Notes under the pieces: model-generated
The model's input: the letters and a program-made list of their open reading frames with translations, nothing else
What the model was told of the DNA's origin: nothing
The model's database searches: none
From: Pseudomonas sp. HMWF021
Lineage (GTDB): Bacteria > Pseudomonadota > Gammaproteobacteria > Pseudomonadales > Pseudomonadaceae
Assembly: GCF_003061005.1 (NCBI RefSeq)
Contig: NZ_QAIK01000094.1
Span: 1-57,564, forward strand
Direction: 5' to 3'
DNA length: 57,564 nucleotides
Part shown: in pieces, positions 8,879-17,772 of the stretch
Layout: every line of letters begins with the position of its first letter
How positions within the stretch are numbered: position 1 is the first letter of the stretch
Made by a program: the position numbers and the translations under genes

Positions 8879-10221
8879 ACACGAGCCCACGGCAAAAAAT
8901 CCTCATCGTCGACGACGAGCCGGATATCCGCGAACTCCTGGAAATCACCCTGGGACGGATGAAACTCGACACCTTCAGCGCACGCAATCTTGGCGAAGCG
9001 CAAGCGTTGTTACAGCGCAATGCGTTCGACCTGTGCCTGACCGACATGCGCCTGCCCGACGGCACGGGGCTGGACCTGGTGCAGCACATCCAGCAGCGTT
9101 ATCCACAACTGCCGGTGGCGATGATCACCGCCTACGGCAGCCTGGAAACCGCGATCAACGCCTTGAAGGCCGGAGCTTTCGACTTTCTCACCAAACCGGT
9201 GGATCTCGCGCGCCTGCGCGAACTGGTCAGCACCGCATTGCGCATGCCGGCGGTGGGTGGCGCCGGCACGTCGATAGATCGGCGCCTGCTGGGCGACTCG
9301 CAGCCCATGCGCGATCTGCGCAAACAGATCGACAAACTCGCGCGCAGCCAGGCACCGGTCTATATCAGCGGCGAATCGGGCAGCGGCAAAGAGCTGGTCG
9401 CGCGGCTGATCCACGAACAGGGGCCACGGGCCAGCAAGCCGTTTGTGCCGGTCAACTGCGGGGCGATCCCGTCCGAATTGATGGAAAGCGAATTTTTCGG
9501 TCATCGCAAAGGCAGCTTCACCGGTGCGGTCGAGGACAAACCGGGGTTGTTCCAGGCTGCCCACGGCGGCACCCTGTTTCTTGATGAGGTGGCCGATCTG
9601 CCGTTGTCGATGCAGGTCAAACTGCTGCGCGCAATTCAGGAAAAAGCCGTGCGCAGCGTCGGTGGCCAGCAGGAAGCGGTGGTCGATGTGCGCATTCTCT
9701 GCGCCACCCACAAGGACCTGGAAGCCGAAGTCGCTGCCGAGCGCTTTCGTCAGGATCTGTATTACCGCTTGAACGTGATCGAATTGCGCGTTCCATCCCT
9801 GCGCGAGCGGCGCGACGACATCGAAGTACTGGCGGGGCACATGCTCCAGCGGCTGGCCAGCGGCAGCGGCCAACGGGCTGCCCGCCTGCATCCGCAAGCG
9901 CTGGATGCGCTGAAGAGTTACCGTTTTCCGGGGAATGTGCGGGAGCTGGAAAACGTCCTTGAACGGGCGCACACGTTGTGTGAAAACCAGTTGATCGAGG
10001 CCGCGGACTTACGTCTCAGCGAAGGCAATTGCGCGGTCGAGGGCGGTATTGCCGACCTGACGCAGATCGACAATCTTGAGGACTATCTGGAGAACGTCGA
10101 GCGCAAGCTGATCCTGCAGGCGCTGGAGGAAACCCGCTGGAATCGTACGGCGGCGGCGCAGCGGTTGAGTCTGTCGTTTCGGTCGATGCGTTATCGGCTG
10201 AAAAAACTCGGTTTGGATTGA
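8875..10221 (+). CDS. pilR: Sigma-54-dependent response regulator PilR
   Basis: This 448-aa NtrC-family activator is the partner of PilS. The receiver domain (1-125) shows the acidic pair in LIVDDEPD, the phosphorylated Asp57 in LTDMRLPDG and a conserved Lys in FLTKPVDL. The AAA+ domain has Walker A GESGSGKE (about 166), the sigma-54 contact loop as GSFTGA rather than GAFTGA, and GTLFLDEVADLP. A Fis-type helix-turn-helix (NRTAAAQRLSLSFRSMRYRL) ends the protein. The likely start is a TTG at 8875 that overlaps the pilS TGA (TTGA); no ATG or GTG lies near the conserved beginning of the receiver domain. The pilin gene pilA is not in the window. Confidence 0.93.
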   Translation: MNTSPRQKILIVDDEPDIRELLEITLGRMKLDTFSARNLGEAQALLQRNAFDLCLTDMRLPDGTGLDLVQHIQQRYPQLPVAMITAYGSLETAINALKAGAFDFLTKPVDLARLRELVSTALRMPAVGGAGTSIDRRLLGDSQPMRDLRKQIDKLARSQAPVYISGESGSGKELVARLIHEQGPRASKPFVPVNCGAIPSELMESEFFGHRKGSFTGAVEDKPGLFQAAHGGTLFLDEVADLPLSMQVKLLRAIQEKAVRSVGGQQEAVVDVRILCATHKDLEAEVAAERFRQDLYYRLNVIELRVPSLRERRDDIEVLAGHMLQRLASGSGQRAARLHPQALDALKSYRFPGNVRELENVLERAHTLCENQLIEAADLRLSEGNCAVEGGIADLTQIDNLEDYLENVERKLILQALEETRWNRTAAAQRLSLSFRSMRYRLKKLGLD

Positions 10222-10226
10222 GTCTT

Positions 10227-10301
10227 AAAAGATCGCAGCCTGCGGCAGCTCCTACATTGGAATGCGATTCCTGTAGGAGCTGCCGCAGGCTGCGATCTTT
10301 T
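10227..10301. repeat. Inverted repeat pair, GATCGCAGCCTGCGGCAGCTCCTACA family
   Basis: Thirty-base arms (10227-10256 and 10272-10301) form a near-perfect hairpin with a 15-base loop. The pair lies between the convergent pilR and thiO genes. The arms start AAAAGATC and end GATCTTTT, so it may also act as a bidirectional terminator. The same family occurs at 31004 and 50557, with half copies at 27727 and 54495. Confidence 0.85.
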
Positions 10302-10309
10302 GCTTTTGC

Positions 10310-11410
10310 TTAGATGCGCCCCTCTGGCGCATAAGGCGCCGGATCAATAATCGGCGCCCGCCCCAGCATCACATCGACAAACAACTGACACGACGCCGGC
10401 GCCAGCACCAGGCCGTTGCGGTAATGCCCGCAGTTCAGCCACAAACCCTCAAACCCCGGCACCCGGCCGATATACGGAATCCCTTCGGGCGACCCCGGAC
10501 GCAAACCCGCCCAATGCCCTACCACCTCGGCATCCGCCAGCGCCGGCAACAGCTCGACCGCCGAAGCCTTGAGACTCTCCAGCGCCACATCGGTCGGGGT
10601 CTTGTCGAAGCCTTCATGCTCCAGCGTACTGCCGATCAGGATGTGCCCGTCGCGACGCGGAATCGCATAACGCCCCTTGGCCAACACCATGCTCGGCAGA
10701 AAATCCGCCGCACACTTGTAGAGAATCATCTGCCCCTTGACCGGCTCCACCGGCAGCGTCAGGTCCAGGGTCTTGAGCAAATCACCGCTCCAGGCCCCGG
10801 CTGTCAGCACCACCTGATCGCCGCTGATCAAGCCCTTGGACGTCTCGACGCCCACTACCCGCTCGCCTTCGCGAACGAACCCGCTGACTTCACATTGCTC
10901 GTGAAGGGTCACGTTCGGCAGCGCCAGCAGAGCGGCTTTCAACGATTTGACCAGGCGCGGGTTACGCACGTTGGCCACATCGGCCATGTAGATCGCCCGT
11001 GAGAAACCGCCGCCCAACACCGGCACCGCGTCGTGCGCCGCCGAGATATCCACAGCCCGCAGCGGGCGGTTCTCCCGCGCAGCCCAGGCCAGTGCCTCGG
11101 CTTCATCGTCCAGATCCAGCCAGTACAGGCCGGTGGTGTGCACTTCGGGATCAACGCCGGTATCAGCAAACAGCCGCTCACCGAGCTGTGGATAAAAATC
11201 CTGCGACCAATGCGCCAGCGCGGTGACCGCCGGGCTGTAGCGCCACGGGTACAGCGGCGAAACGATACCGCCGCCGGCCCAGGACGACTCCTGGCCGACA
11301 TTCGAGCGATCCAGCAGCACCACGCTGCGAACTTCGGAGGCGAGGTTGTAGGCGGTCAGCAGGCCAATCACCCCGCCACCGACAATCACCACTTGCTGTT
11401 GCCTGGTCAT
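10310..11410 (-). CDS. thiO: FAD-dependent glycine oxidase ThiO
   Basis: The 366-aa flavoprotein is of the D-amino-acid-oxidase fold. The N-terminal dinucleotide-binding motif VVIVGGGVIGLLTAYNL (7-23) is followed by SSWAGGGIVSPLYPW, which is typical for ThiO. The C-terminal part has AGLRPGSPEGIPYIG and NCGHYRNGLVLAP. ThiO makes dehydroglycine from glycine for the thiazole moiety of thiamine. It lies between pilR and the minor pilin operon, as I recall for other pseudomonads, without an evident functional link to pili. The family is firm; the exact substrate is inferred. Confidence 0.88.
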   Translation of the reverse strand: MTRQQQVVIVGGGVIGLLTAYNLASEVRSVVLLDRSNVGQESSWAGGGIVSPLYPWRYSPAVTALAHWSQDFYPQLGERLFADTGVDPEVHTTGLYWLDLDDEAEALAWAARENRPLRAVDISAAHDAVPVLGGGFSRAIYMADVANVRNPRLVKSLKAALLALPNVTLHEQCEVSGFVREGERVVGVETSKGLISGDQVVLTAGAWSGDLLKTLDLTLPVEPVKGQMILYKCAADFLPSMVLAKGRYAIPRRDGHILIGSTLEHEGFDKTPTDVALESLKASAVELLPALADAEVVGHWAGLRPGSPEGIPYIGRVPGFEGLWLNCGHYRNGLVLAPASCQLFVDVMLGRAPIIDPAPYAPEGRI

Positions 11411-11467
11411 GTTTGATCCAACCGTAAAAAAGACAGTGGGCGCAAAAGGCGCCCTGAAGAAAGTACC

Positions 11468-11869
11468 TCAGCGGCCCCAGCAATCCTTGGTGGTCAGCCC
11501 GGTGGTAGCGTTGTTCATGCTCCTGACGCCAGTGTTGGTCAGGGTGAAATCCCCGCACTTGTCGGTCGCCATGGTGGTGCCGGCCTTGCGCGTGGCGGTC
11601 AGCAGAAAGGTCTGGTCGGCGATCGTCGGGGTGATGGTGTAGAAATCATTGCCCGTGCTCAGCCCGGTGATACCGGTGTAGACATTGTTTTTGGTGTAGA
11701 AGCGCTCGAGGATCTGCGCCTGCTCCGAGAGCAGCGACACCACTTCGCCGCGCCGGCCCTTTTTCAGGTATTCGGTGTAGCTCGGTGCGGCGATAGTGAT
11801 GATGATCCCGATGATCGCAATCACGATCATGATTTCGATCAGGGTGAAGCCCCGGTTGACTCTGCGCAT
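11468..11869 (-). CDS. pilE: Type IV pilus minor pilin PilE
   Basis: This 133-aa prepilin has a short leader ending in glycine, MRRVNRG, followed by the mature N-terminus FTLIEIMIVIAIIGIIITIA. The E5 residue needed for assembly is present. The remaining chain is a small globular head with two cysteines near the C-terminus (TDKCGDF and KDCWGR), likely the D-region disulfide. It is the last gene of the fimU-pilE operon, 15 bases after pilY1, and is followed 57 bases later by thiO on the same strand. No pilY2-like gene lies between pilY1 and pilE. Confidence 0.92.
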   Translation of the reverse strand: MRRVNRGFTLIEIMIVIAIIGIIITIAAPSYTEYLKKGRRGEVVSLLSEQAQILERFYTKNNVYTGITGLSTGNDFYTITPTIADQTFLLTATRKAGTTMATDKCGDFTLTNTGVRSMNNATTGLTTKDCWGR

Positions 11870-11884
11870 GCCTCAAACTCTCAC

Positions 11885-14800
11885 TTACTGTATTTGTCGC
11901 CACATGATACGACGGCTGCCGCCGCCGGATTTTTCCACCAGCGTGGTCACGGTGCCACTGGAATCGTTGACGATCTTGCGCGTCGCACCGTTGACGATGG
12001 CGTTCAGGGTCGGAATCCCGCCGGTGAACACCACGCCGCTGGAAATCGTGTCGTTGCTGTCGACCACACCATCGGCGTTGGTATCGAGCACCGCATAGTT
12101 GAGCATCTTACCGCTGAACGCATCGAGTTCGACCAGTTTACCGGTGCCGAAACTGGCGCACGGGTCGGTGGTGTCGACACTGGCGGTGGTAAATACGATA
12201 CGCCCAAGCACCAGGCTCGCCTGATTGATCACCCGTTCACCGGTCAGCACGTTGTTGTACACCAGCGGCAGATACCAGCCCTTCTCCCCCGGATAAGTCG
12301 TGTCGTTCTGGCTGGTGGTGATGAACTGCCCGGTGCTGCCGGAGAATACCCCGGTCACTGCCTGAGCCTGCAGACTGCTGACGGTCAACTGCCCGGAACC
12401 GCCGTCGGCATCCCATACCGAGTAGAACGCCTGCAAATCCTTGTTGGTCTTGTCGGCGGTCTCGTTGAATTTGCCGGTGCCGACGAAGATCTGTTTGCCC
12501 CCCAGCGAATTGTCCGCCAGCAGCGGCTGCGCGGTGATCGGCTGGGTCGCCCCGCCCGCCGTGGTAAACAGTGGCTTGCCGGAGAACGCTACACCCCAGC
12601 TGTCAGTCGACGTCGCGCTGAGGTCGAATTTCCACAGACGCCCTTTCAGATCACCGCCATAAGCGGCCTGCACCACGTTCGACGAATTGACCTTGAGCTT
12701 CACCGACGACAGGCCATTGATGGTTTCAGTGCTGTCGATCACGATTTTCTTGATCAGCGAGCCGTCACGCACATCCAGTACATACAACGCCGCCACACCG
12801 GAGTTGCTGCCATAGCCATTGGCGATGAACGCCGCCCAGCGACCATCGGCCAAGCGTGCCACTTCCGGCCGCGCATAGGCGTAACCCAGATCATTGAATG
12901 CGTTGGCGGTGTTCGCCGTGGCGGGCGCGCTGACTTCCCACAAGGCATTGAGCACATTGCCTGCGGACGCGTCGAACAGTTGCAGCGCGTAGAACGTTTT
13001 GCCGCCGGCACCGGTGCCGCCGATGGCCAGGGTTTTCCAGGCACTGTTGAGTTGCGCGTCATATACGCCAACCTGGCCGTCCACCAGAAACTTGTGGCTG
13101 ACGCCATTGATGTAAGCCGGATCCGCAATCAGCCGCAGCGACGGCAACACGCTGGACGGCATGTAGGCATAGCGCCGGGTGCCGTTGGCCGAGTTGATCA
13201 CGTTGACGAAACCGTCGTTGGCATTCACCACCAGACTCGAATTCATGTTCGCCGCTTTGGTGGTCAGGTACGTGGTGTAAGTGGTGTCACCCGAGAGGTC
13301 GGAAGCGGTTTTATCGCTGGGCGAAGCCAACACCAGCGGCGAGTTGATGATGTCGCCAAGCAATACGCTGCGCACTTTGAGCCCGGTCTTGTTGGTGCCC
13401 TTGCTCCACTCCACCAGATCGCTGCCGCTGATCCCCGTGGGCAGGCTCTGGCTCAGCGTGGTCTGCTGGGCTGCGGAAAAGTTGCCATAGGCCAGGGTGA
13501 CCGCGGCGTTGCTGGTGGTGTTCCACGATTGATAGGTTGGAGCAGTGGCGCCCGGAACTATGGTGGTGTCGGTGGTCCACAGGGCTGTCGAAGTATTCAC
13601 CGCGCCGGCCGAGGTGAAGCCGAAGGATTTGATCGTGCCGCGCCAGTCCTTGGGGTCGTAGCTGGTCTGGAAATAACTGGTGCCACTGGCCAGCGTGGTG
13701 CCGCTGGTGACCCCGCTGCCCCCGGAGCCGGCCTTGGAGGTGATGTCGCTCAAGGCCGAGGACAACGCGGTGTTGAGACCGGCGCTGTCGGTGGCCTGGT
13801 AATACTTGCCTTGTCCGTACGCAGCAGCATCCGAAAGCATGTCGTTGTCGGCAGTGAAACCGACGGTGTAGGTATTCATGTTCTGCTTGGGAAAATCCAC
13901 GGCGTTCCAGCTTTTGCCTGCGGCGTCAGTCCCCGTCGAACGCATGTCGATATCGAAGGCGAATTTGGCAATGTCGTCCAGGTACAACGTGTCCCCTTCG
14001 TTGTCGCCATTGAGGTTGTTGCCGTCATTGTTGATGCCATCCCAGTTCGGCAACCGACTGCCGCCCAGCGGATCGTTGGTCGGGAAGGTGCGATCGTAGG
14101 TCGGCAGACCGTCGGTGATCACCACGCCGTAGTTCTTCTGGCAGCGGTACTGGATCGGGCTGGTATAGGTGGCCGGTGTGCTGTTGTAGTACGGCGCCAT
14201 CCCGCGCATGTAGCGGGTGATTTCGTAGTAGGTTTCTGCCAGCGGCGTGTTGGCCACGGCGCCCAGGGCGTTGATCGAGGAAATCAGTGCGTTGTAGTTG
14301 GCGTCGGCCTGCGCCTGGGTCACGCTGCCGGACACCGGCGACAGGTCGCTGATGGCGCGGGCGATGTAACCGCCGTTGCCGGGGTTGTTGTTGGTGACCG
14401 GATTGAAGGTCGACAGCCCCATGCGCAAGGTACGGTTGCTGGTGACCAGCGCGGTGGATACGTTGCGCGCCACGTTGATCCGGTAGTCGTTGGGGATGGA
14501 TCCGGTGGTGAAGTCGCGGTTGCTGCCGTTCGCCAGCCCCACCAGATAAGCGATGTAGTCTCCGGTGTAGCGGGTATTGCCATTGCCGACCGGGTCCGGC
14601 AGCTTCAGGCATTGCGGCACCAGGCTGTTGTTGTAGAACGCAAAGGCACCGCCGGAGCAACCGGCAGTCGGCAGGTTTGACAGAAACACCGGATCGCCGG
14701 TGATCGCTGTCGAACTCAGGCACAGCCCGAGCAACGCATTACACTGCCGGGCCGGTGTGCGCGTGACGCTCGGATCGAAGCCCGCCGCATAAATGATGCT

Positions 14801-14965
14801 GTTCATGCTGCCCGAATCATCGATCAGCAGCATCACGTTGGGCGGCACCGCTGCCGCGCTCAGCAGTGGCGAATCGGACGGCGTGAACGCATACGCCGGC
14901 GCTGCCAGATACAAACCCAGCAGCATCCCCGTCAATAGCGTCCGGCAGCGCTCAATACTTCGCAT
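11885..14965 (-). CDS. pilY1: Type IV pilus tip / biogenesis protein PilY1
   Basis: The 1026-aa secreted protein has a signal peptide (about 1-26, ending AYA). The N-terminal von Willebrand A-like part contains the MIDAS motif LLIDDSGSMN (about 46-55). The C-terminal half is the PilY beta-propeller. A calcium-binding loop DTNADGVVDSND lies near residue 961, resembling the loop that in P. aeruginosa regulates pilus extension and retraction. At 1026 residues it is somewhat shorter than PAO1 PilY1 (1161, from memory); the difference should lie in the variable N-terminal half. It overlaps pilX by 14 bases and so is translationally coupled to it. Confidence 0.93.
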   Translation of the reverse strand: MRSIERCRTLLTGMLLGLYLAAPAYAFTPSDSPLLSAAAVPPNVMLLIDDSGSMNSIIYAAGFDPSVTRTPARQCNALLGLCLSSTAITGDPVFLSNLPTAGCSGGAFAFYNNSLVPQCLKLPDPVGNGNTRYTGDYIAYLVGLANGSNRDFTTGSIPNDYRINVARNVSTALVTSNRTLRMGLSTFNPVTNNNPGNGGYIARAISDLSPVSGSVTQAQADANYNALISSINALGAVANTPLAETYYEITRYMRGMAPYYNSTPATYTSPIQYRCQKNYGVVITDGLPTYDRTFPTNDPLGGSRLPNWDGINNDGNNLNGDNEGDTLYLDDIAKFAFDIDMRSTGTDAAGKSWNAVDFPKQNMNTYTVGFTADNDMLSDAAAYGQGKYYQATDSAGLNTALSSALSDITSKAGSGGSGVTSGTTLASGTSYFQTSYDPKDWRGTIKSFGFTSAGAVNTSTALWTTDTTIVPGATAPTYQSWNTTSNAAVTLAYGNFSAAQQTTLSQSLPTGISGSDLVEWSKGTNKTGLKVRSVLLGDIINSPLVLASPSDKTASDLSGDTTYTTYLTTKAANMNSSLVVNANDGFVNVINSANGTRRYAYMPSSVLPSLRLIADPAYINGVSHKFLVDGQVGVYDAQLNSAWKTLAIGGTGAGGKTFYALQLFDASAGNVLNALWEVSAPATANTANAFNDLGYAYARPEVARLADGRWAAFIANGYGSNSGVAALYVLDVRDGSLIKKIVIDSTETINGLSSVKLKVNSSNVVQAAYGGDLKGRLWKFDLSATSTDSWGVAFSGKPLFTTAGGATQPITAQPLLADNSLGGKQIFVGTGKFNETADKTNKDLQAFYSVWDADGGSGQLTVSSLQAQAVTGVFSGSTGQFITTSQNDTTYPGEKGWYLPLVYNNVLTGERVINQASLVLGRIVFTTASVDTTDPCASFGTGKLVELDAFSGKMLNYAVLDTNADGVVDSNDTISSGVVFTGGIPTLNAIVNGATRKIVNDSSGTVTTLVEKSGGGSRRIMWRQIQ

Positions 14966-15431
14966 AGACGCTCTCCACCACGCTGCGCGAAGTGCCGGCG
15001 ATACCGACTGCGGTCACTCGATACAGGGTCGCCGAGGTGTTGCTCGGCACGTTGACTGCGGTCAGGGTGGTGCCGATGTTCTGCACTCCATAAAAACCGT
15101 TGCCGGCGGCGATCCAGGTCACCCCCGAGGTCGAGTTGAGCCCCGCCGCGCTGACCACCAAAGACTCCGCCGGCGGCGCGCACTGGGTGGTGCTCGCGCA
15201 CACGGCCAGCGAATAGCTGTCGAGCTGCACCGCACTCTCGCCAATGCGCAATGCCGCTTCGGCAGTCTGGAATGACTGATTGCGCAGACTGACACTGCCG
15301 GCCATTTTTTCCTGCAGGTTGGCGCTCTGCATCGACGACAGTCCGACCAGTGTCAGCACCAACAGAAACACCAGACTGACCAGCAACACCATGCCGCGCT
15401 GGGTTTGCCTCTGGTTGAACGTGATCCTCAT
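14952..15431 (-). CDS. pilX: Type IV pilus minor pilin PilX
   Basis: The 159-aa prepilin-like protein has a leader ending QTQRG and a mature start MVLLVSLVFLLVLTLVG. Unlike the other minor pilins here it has Val, not Glu, at mature position 5, as in the GspK-like tip pseudopilins. The conserved QSFQTAEAALRIGE segment of PilX follows. I chose the ATG at 15431, 10 bases after the pilW stop, because it gives a short leader. It sits in the minor pilin operon, and its 3' end overlaps pilY1. Confidence 0.9.
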   Translation of the reverse strand: MRITFNQRQTQRGMVLLVSLVFLLVLTLVGLSSMQSANLQEKMAGSVSLRNQSFQTAEAALRIGESAVQLDSYSLAVCASTTQCAPPAESLVVSAAGLNSTSGVTWIAAGNGFYGVQNIGTTLTAVNVPSNTSATLYRVTAVGIAGTSRSVVESVYAKY

Positions 15432-15441
15432 CGGCCGGCCC

Positions 15442-16155
15442 TCACTGCAAGCGGTTGCGCAAAGCGGCAACCACGTTGAAGGTTTGATTGGCCACCCGGT
15501 TGTTCGGGTCGGCAAGGGTCAGGCTCAGTCGCACACTGCGGATGCGCGCCGGATCGCTGGGATTGGCGCTGTAGGAGGACGCCGCGACATCGGTGGCGGA
15601 CGTCGCCAGGCCAAACATCACGGTGAACGCACTGACGTTGTTCACCAACACCTGTTGGGTCGGCGTGCCGCTGCCGGTGCCCATGAGAATCTGGTTGTTG
15701 CTGAAGCTGTAGATCAACCGACGGATCGGAAAGGCGATCTGCCCGCTCGCCGCAGCGCGCGACCCGGTGTAAGCCGTGGCGCTGTTGCGACAATCGGAAA
15801 CCACCGTCCAGGTCGGTGTGCCGCCACTGCCGCCGACGTCGGCGGTAACCAGCGTCAGCTTGAGGTTGCTGTTGTCCCAACTGATCGGGGTGATCTGCGC
15901 CGCATTGAAATCCCCTGCCGAGCTCGCGTCGGTAATCGTGCCCAGACAGCCGAACATGCCAACCATGCGCAGCTCCTGAATCATCTTGCTCAGGACGAAG
16001 CGCGCGTCTTCCTGCATGGCTGCAGCGGTGTTCTGACTGACGTAAGTGTTTTTTGCGGCCAGAAATGTCTGCACCACTCCAAGTACGATGATCAGCCCCA
16101 GTGCCAGGGCGATGAGCATTTCGATCAGGCCGAAACCACGGCTGTAATGCTTCAT
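15442..16155 (-). CDS. pilW: Type IV pilus minor pilin PilW
   Basis: The 237-aa prepilin has leader MKHYSRG and mature start FGLIEMLIALALGLIIVLG, with E5 present. The conserved AAMQEDARFVLSKMIQELRMVG segment and a long globular head follow; cysteines at CLG and DCRN may pair. It overlaps pilV by 4 bases (ATGA). PilW is one of the minor pilins that prime pilus assembly with PilV, PilX, FimU and PilY1. Confidence 0.92.
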   Translation of the reverse strand: MKHYSRGFGLIEMLIALALGLIIVLGVVQTFLAAKNTYVSQNTAAAMQEDARFVLSKMIQELRMVGMFGCLGTITDASSAGDFNAAQITPISWDNSNLKLTLVTADVGGSGGTPTWTVVSDCRNSATAYTGSRAAASGQIAFPIRRLIYSFSNNQILMGTGSGTPTQQVLVNNVSAFTVMFGLATSATDVAASSYSANPSDPARIRSVRLSLTLADPNNRVANQTFNVVAALRNRLQ

Positions 16156-16601
16156 GGCGTGGCCACCGGATCGACTGTGGCGCGACTGCTCAGGACAAAA
16201 TTGCGCGTGGTGCCGGTGGCATTCGCCGCCCGCGAGTCATTCCAGTTGATGGTGATGGTGTACACCCGCTGATTGAGGGTGATCGTGCCGGTGGCGGTCG
16301 GCCCGCCAAAATTGACGATGTTGGTGGTGAAATCGTAGAGGTCCTGATCGCGGGCGACACTGAGGTTGCCCGAAGTCGGCGGCGTCACCGTGTAATCGGC
16401 AGCGGAATTGGCGCGGATGCGGTCCATCATGTCGTAGGCGATGAAACTCGCCTGACTGGTCATCCGCGAGCTGTCGGTATATTTCAGTGCATTCACCTGA
16501 ACGGCTGCCGCGCCCAATATGCCGACGGTCAGAATCAGCAACGCGACCAATACCTCGATCAGCGACATGCCCTCCTGTGCCTGTTTGCTCCCTGCCCTCA
16601 T
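16152..16601 (-). CDS. pilV: Type IV pilus modification/minor pilin PilV
   Basis: The 149-aa prepilin starts at ATG 16601 with leader MRAGSKQAQEG and mature MSLIEVLVALLILTVGILG, E5 present. This start overlaps the fimU stop (ATGA) and has a GGTGGA 9-14 bases upstream; a start 13 codons further upstream inside fimU is less likely. The family hallmark QASFIAYDMMDRIRANS is visible. It is part of the coupled chain fimU-pilV-pilW-pilX-pilY1-pilE. Confidence 0.9.
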   Translation of the reverse strand: MRAGSKQAQEGMSLIEVLVALLILTVGILGAAAVQVNALKYTDSSRMTSQASFIAYDMMDRIRANSAADYTVTPPTSGNLSVARDQDLYDFTTNIVNFGGPTATGTITLNQRVYTITINWNDSRAANATGTTRNFVLSSRATVDPVATP

Positions 16602-17071
16602 CCGCAACTTCCACCCGATTGAATTCGTCCGTTCAGACACACGTTCAGCGTCCTGCTTTGCGTTCCCAGCACGTAACTGATGACCACCGCCGTCGACGGC
16701 GCCGCCAGCCCCCCCAGATTATTGAAATCCAGTGCGCTCACTCCTGAGGGTAGCGTCAGAGTCGCGCCGCTGCTCATTGCTGGAACAACCCGCAATACAT
16801 TCGCCGAAGTGCCAGTACCGTCGTAAACCGACAACTCGCCGGTCCACACGCTGCCACCGGCGCTGGGGCGCAAGCGTGTGGTCACGCCGCGATCAATCGC
16901 CTCCAGCCGCGCATAGTTGATGGCGCGTTGCAGGTCGCCCATTTCGGTGTCGGCCTTGCTGCTCTGGATCGAGCGGGTGAACCCCGGCACTGCCAGGGTG
17001 ATGAGGATCACCAGCACGGCGACCGCGGCCAGCAGTTCGGGCAGCGTGAAACCTTTTGTACGATGATCCAT
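16598..17071 (-). CDS. fimU: Type IV pilus minor pilin FimU (GspH/FimT family)
   Basis: The 157-aa prepilin has leader MDHRTKG and mature start FTLPELLAAVAVLVILITLAVPGF, with E5 kept. The region QRAINYARLEAIDRGVTTRLRP is the usual GspH/FimT pattern, and a C-terminal cysteine pair (NVCLNG and GGSCG) is likely a disulfide. It is the first gene of the minus-strand minor pilin operon. Its start is 131 bases from the divergently read fimT, so the operon promoter should lie in that gap. FimU versus a second FimT is decided from its position next to pilV. Confidence 0.85.
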   Translation of the reverse strand: MDHRTKGFTLPELLAAVAVLVILITLAVPGFTRSIQSSKADTEMGDLQRAINYARLEAIDRGVTTRLRPSAGGSVWTGELSVYDGTGTSANVLRVVPAMSSGATLTLPSGVSALDFNNLGGLAAPSTAVVISYVLGTQSRTLNVCLNGRIQSGGSCG

Positions 17072-17202
17072 CGATGCCCTCCGTTGCCGTCGGCTATACC
17101 TGCTTCTACAAACTAGAACATTCAACCGGCCTGCGTCGGTTGATTTGCCCTGCCCGGCGAAAAGGATCGCGCCGGGCTTCATGCTCCACGGAGGGAGTTG
17201 TC

Positions 17203-17772
17203 ATGCCGCAACAGGGTTTCAGCCTGATCGAATTGCTTATGGGACTGGCGATCGGCGCGATTGTTCTATCGCTGGTCAGTCCGGCGTTCGCCGCCTTCAC
17301 CGAGTCGGCTCATCGCGATCTGGCGGCGCGGTCACTGCTCGAGGGCATTCGCAACGCGCGCACCCAAGCCATCACGCGCAATCAGAGCGTGGTGATCCAT
17401 GGCATCGAGGGCGACTGGAGTCAGGGTTGGCGGATCATTCTGGATATCAGCGGCAAAGGGGTGCAGGACAGCAGTAATCCTGTACTGATGGAGCATTCCA
17501 GCGACGGGCGGACACCGATCGTCGGCAACTGGCTGGTCAGTCGTTATGTGCGATTCAGCAGTCTGGGACAACCACTGATGCCCGGGCGGGCGTTTCAGGC
17601 AGGGACGTTACATGTCTGCTCGGCACGCGAGCCGGTCAGCCAGCTGCAGGTGGTGCTGGCGGCAACCGGTCGGGTACGCCTGACCAGCGCAAAGGCTGAG
17701 CAGGCGTTGTGCCTGAAGACGAAGAACGTCAGATCGAACGCACGCGCAGCTCTTTCGGCATCGAGAACGTGA
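17203..17772 (+). CDS. fimT: Type IV pilus protein FimT (GspH/FimT family)
   Basis: The 189-aa prepilin starts at ATG 17203 behind a strong GGAGGGAG. The leader is very short (MPQQG) and the mature N-terminus is [24 protein letters not shown], with E5. Residues [21 protein letters not shown] match the GspH/FimT domain. It is transcribed away from fimU and runs 44 bases into the convergent ispH gene. The extension of about 30 residues past the last cysteine (QALCLKTKN...) lies largely in that overlap and may be a chance read-through. Confidence 0.85.
   Translation: MPQQGFSLIELLMGLAIGAIVLSLVSPAFAAFTESAHRDLAARSLLEGIRNARTQAITRNQSVVIHGIEGDWSQGWRIILDISGKGVQDSSNPVLMEHSSDGRTPIVGNWLVSRYVRFSSLGQPLMPGRAFQAGTLHVCSAREPVSQLQVVLAATGRVRLTSAKAEQALCLKTKNVRSNARAALSASRT

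Noticed and set aside
11894-14680. Open frame of 928 codons antisense to pilY1
   Set aside because: It is a shadow of pilY1. The translation is arginine- and glycine-rich without domains.
17072-17202. CCGTTGCCGTC in the fimU-fimT gap as an AlgR site
   Set aside because: It resembles the AlgR consensus only loosely; I cannot support it from sequence alone.
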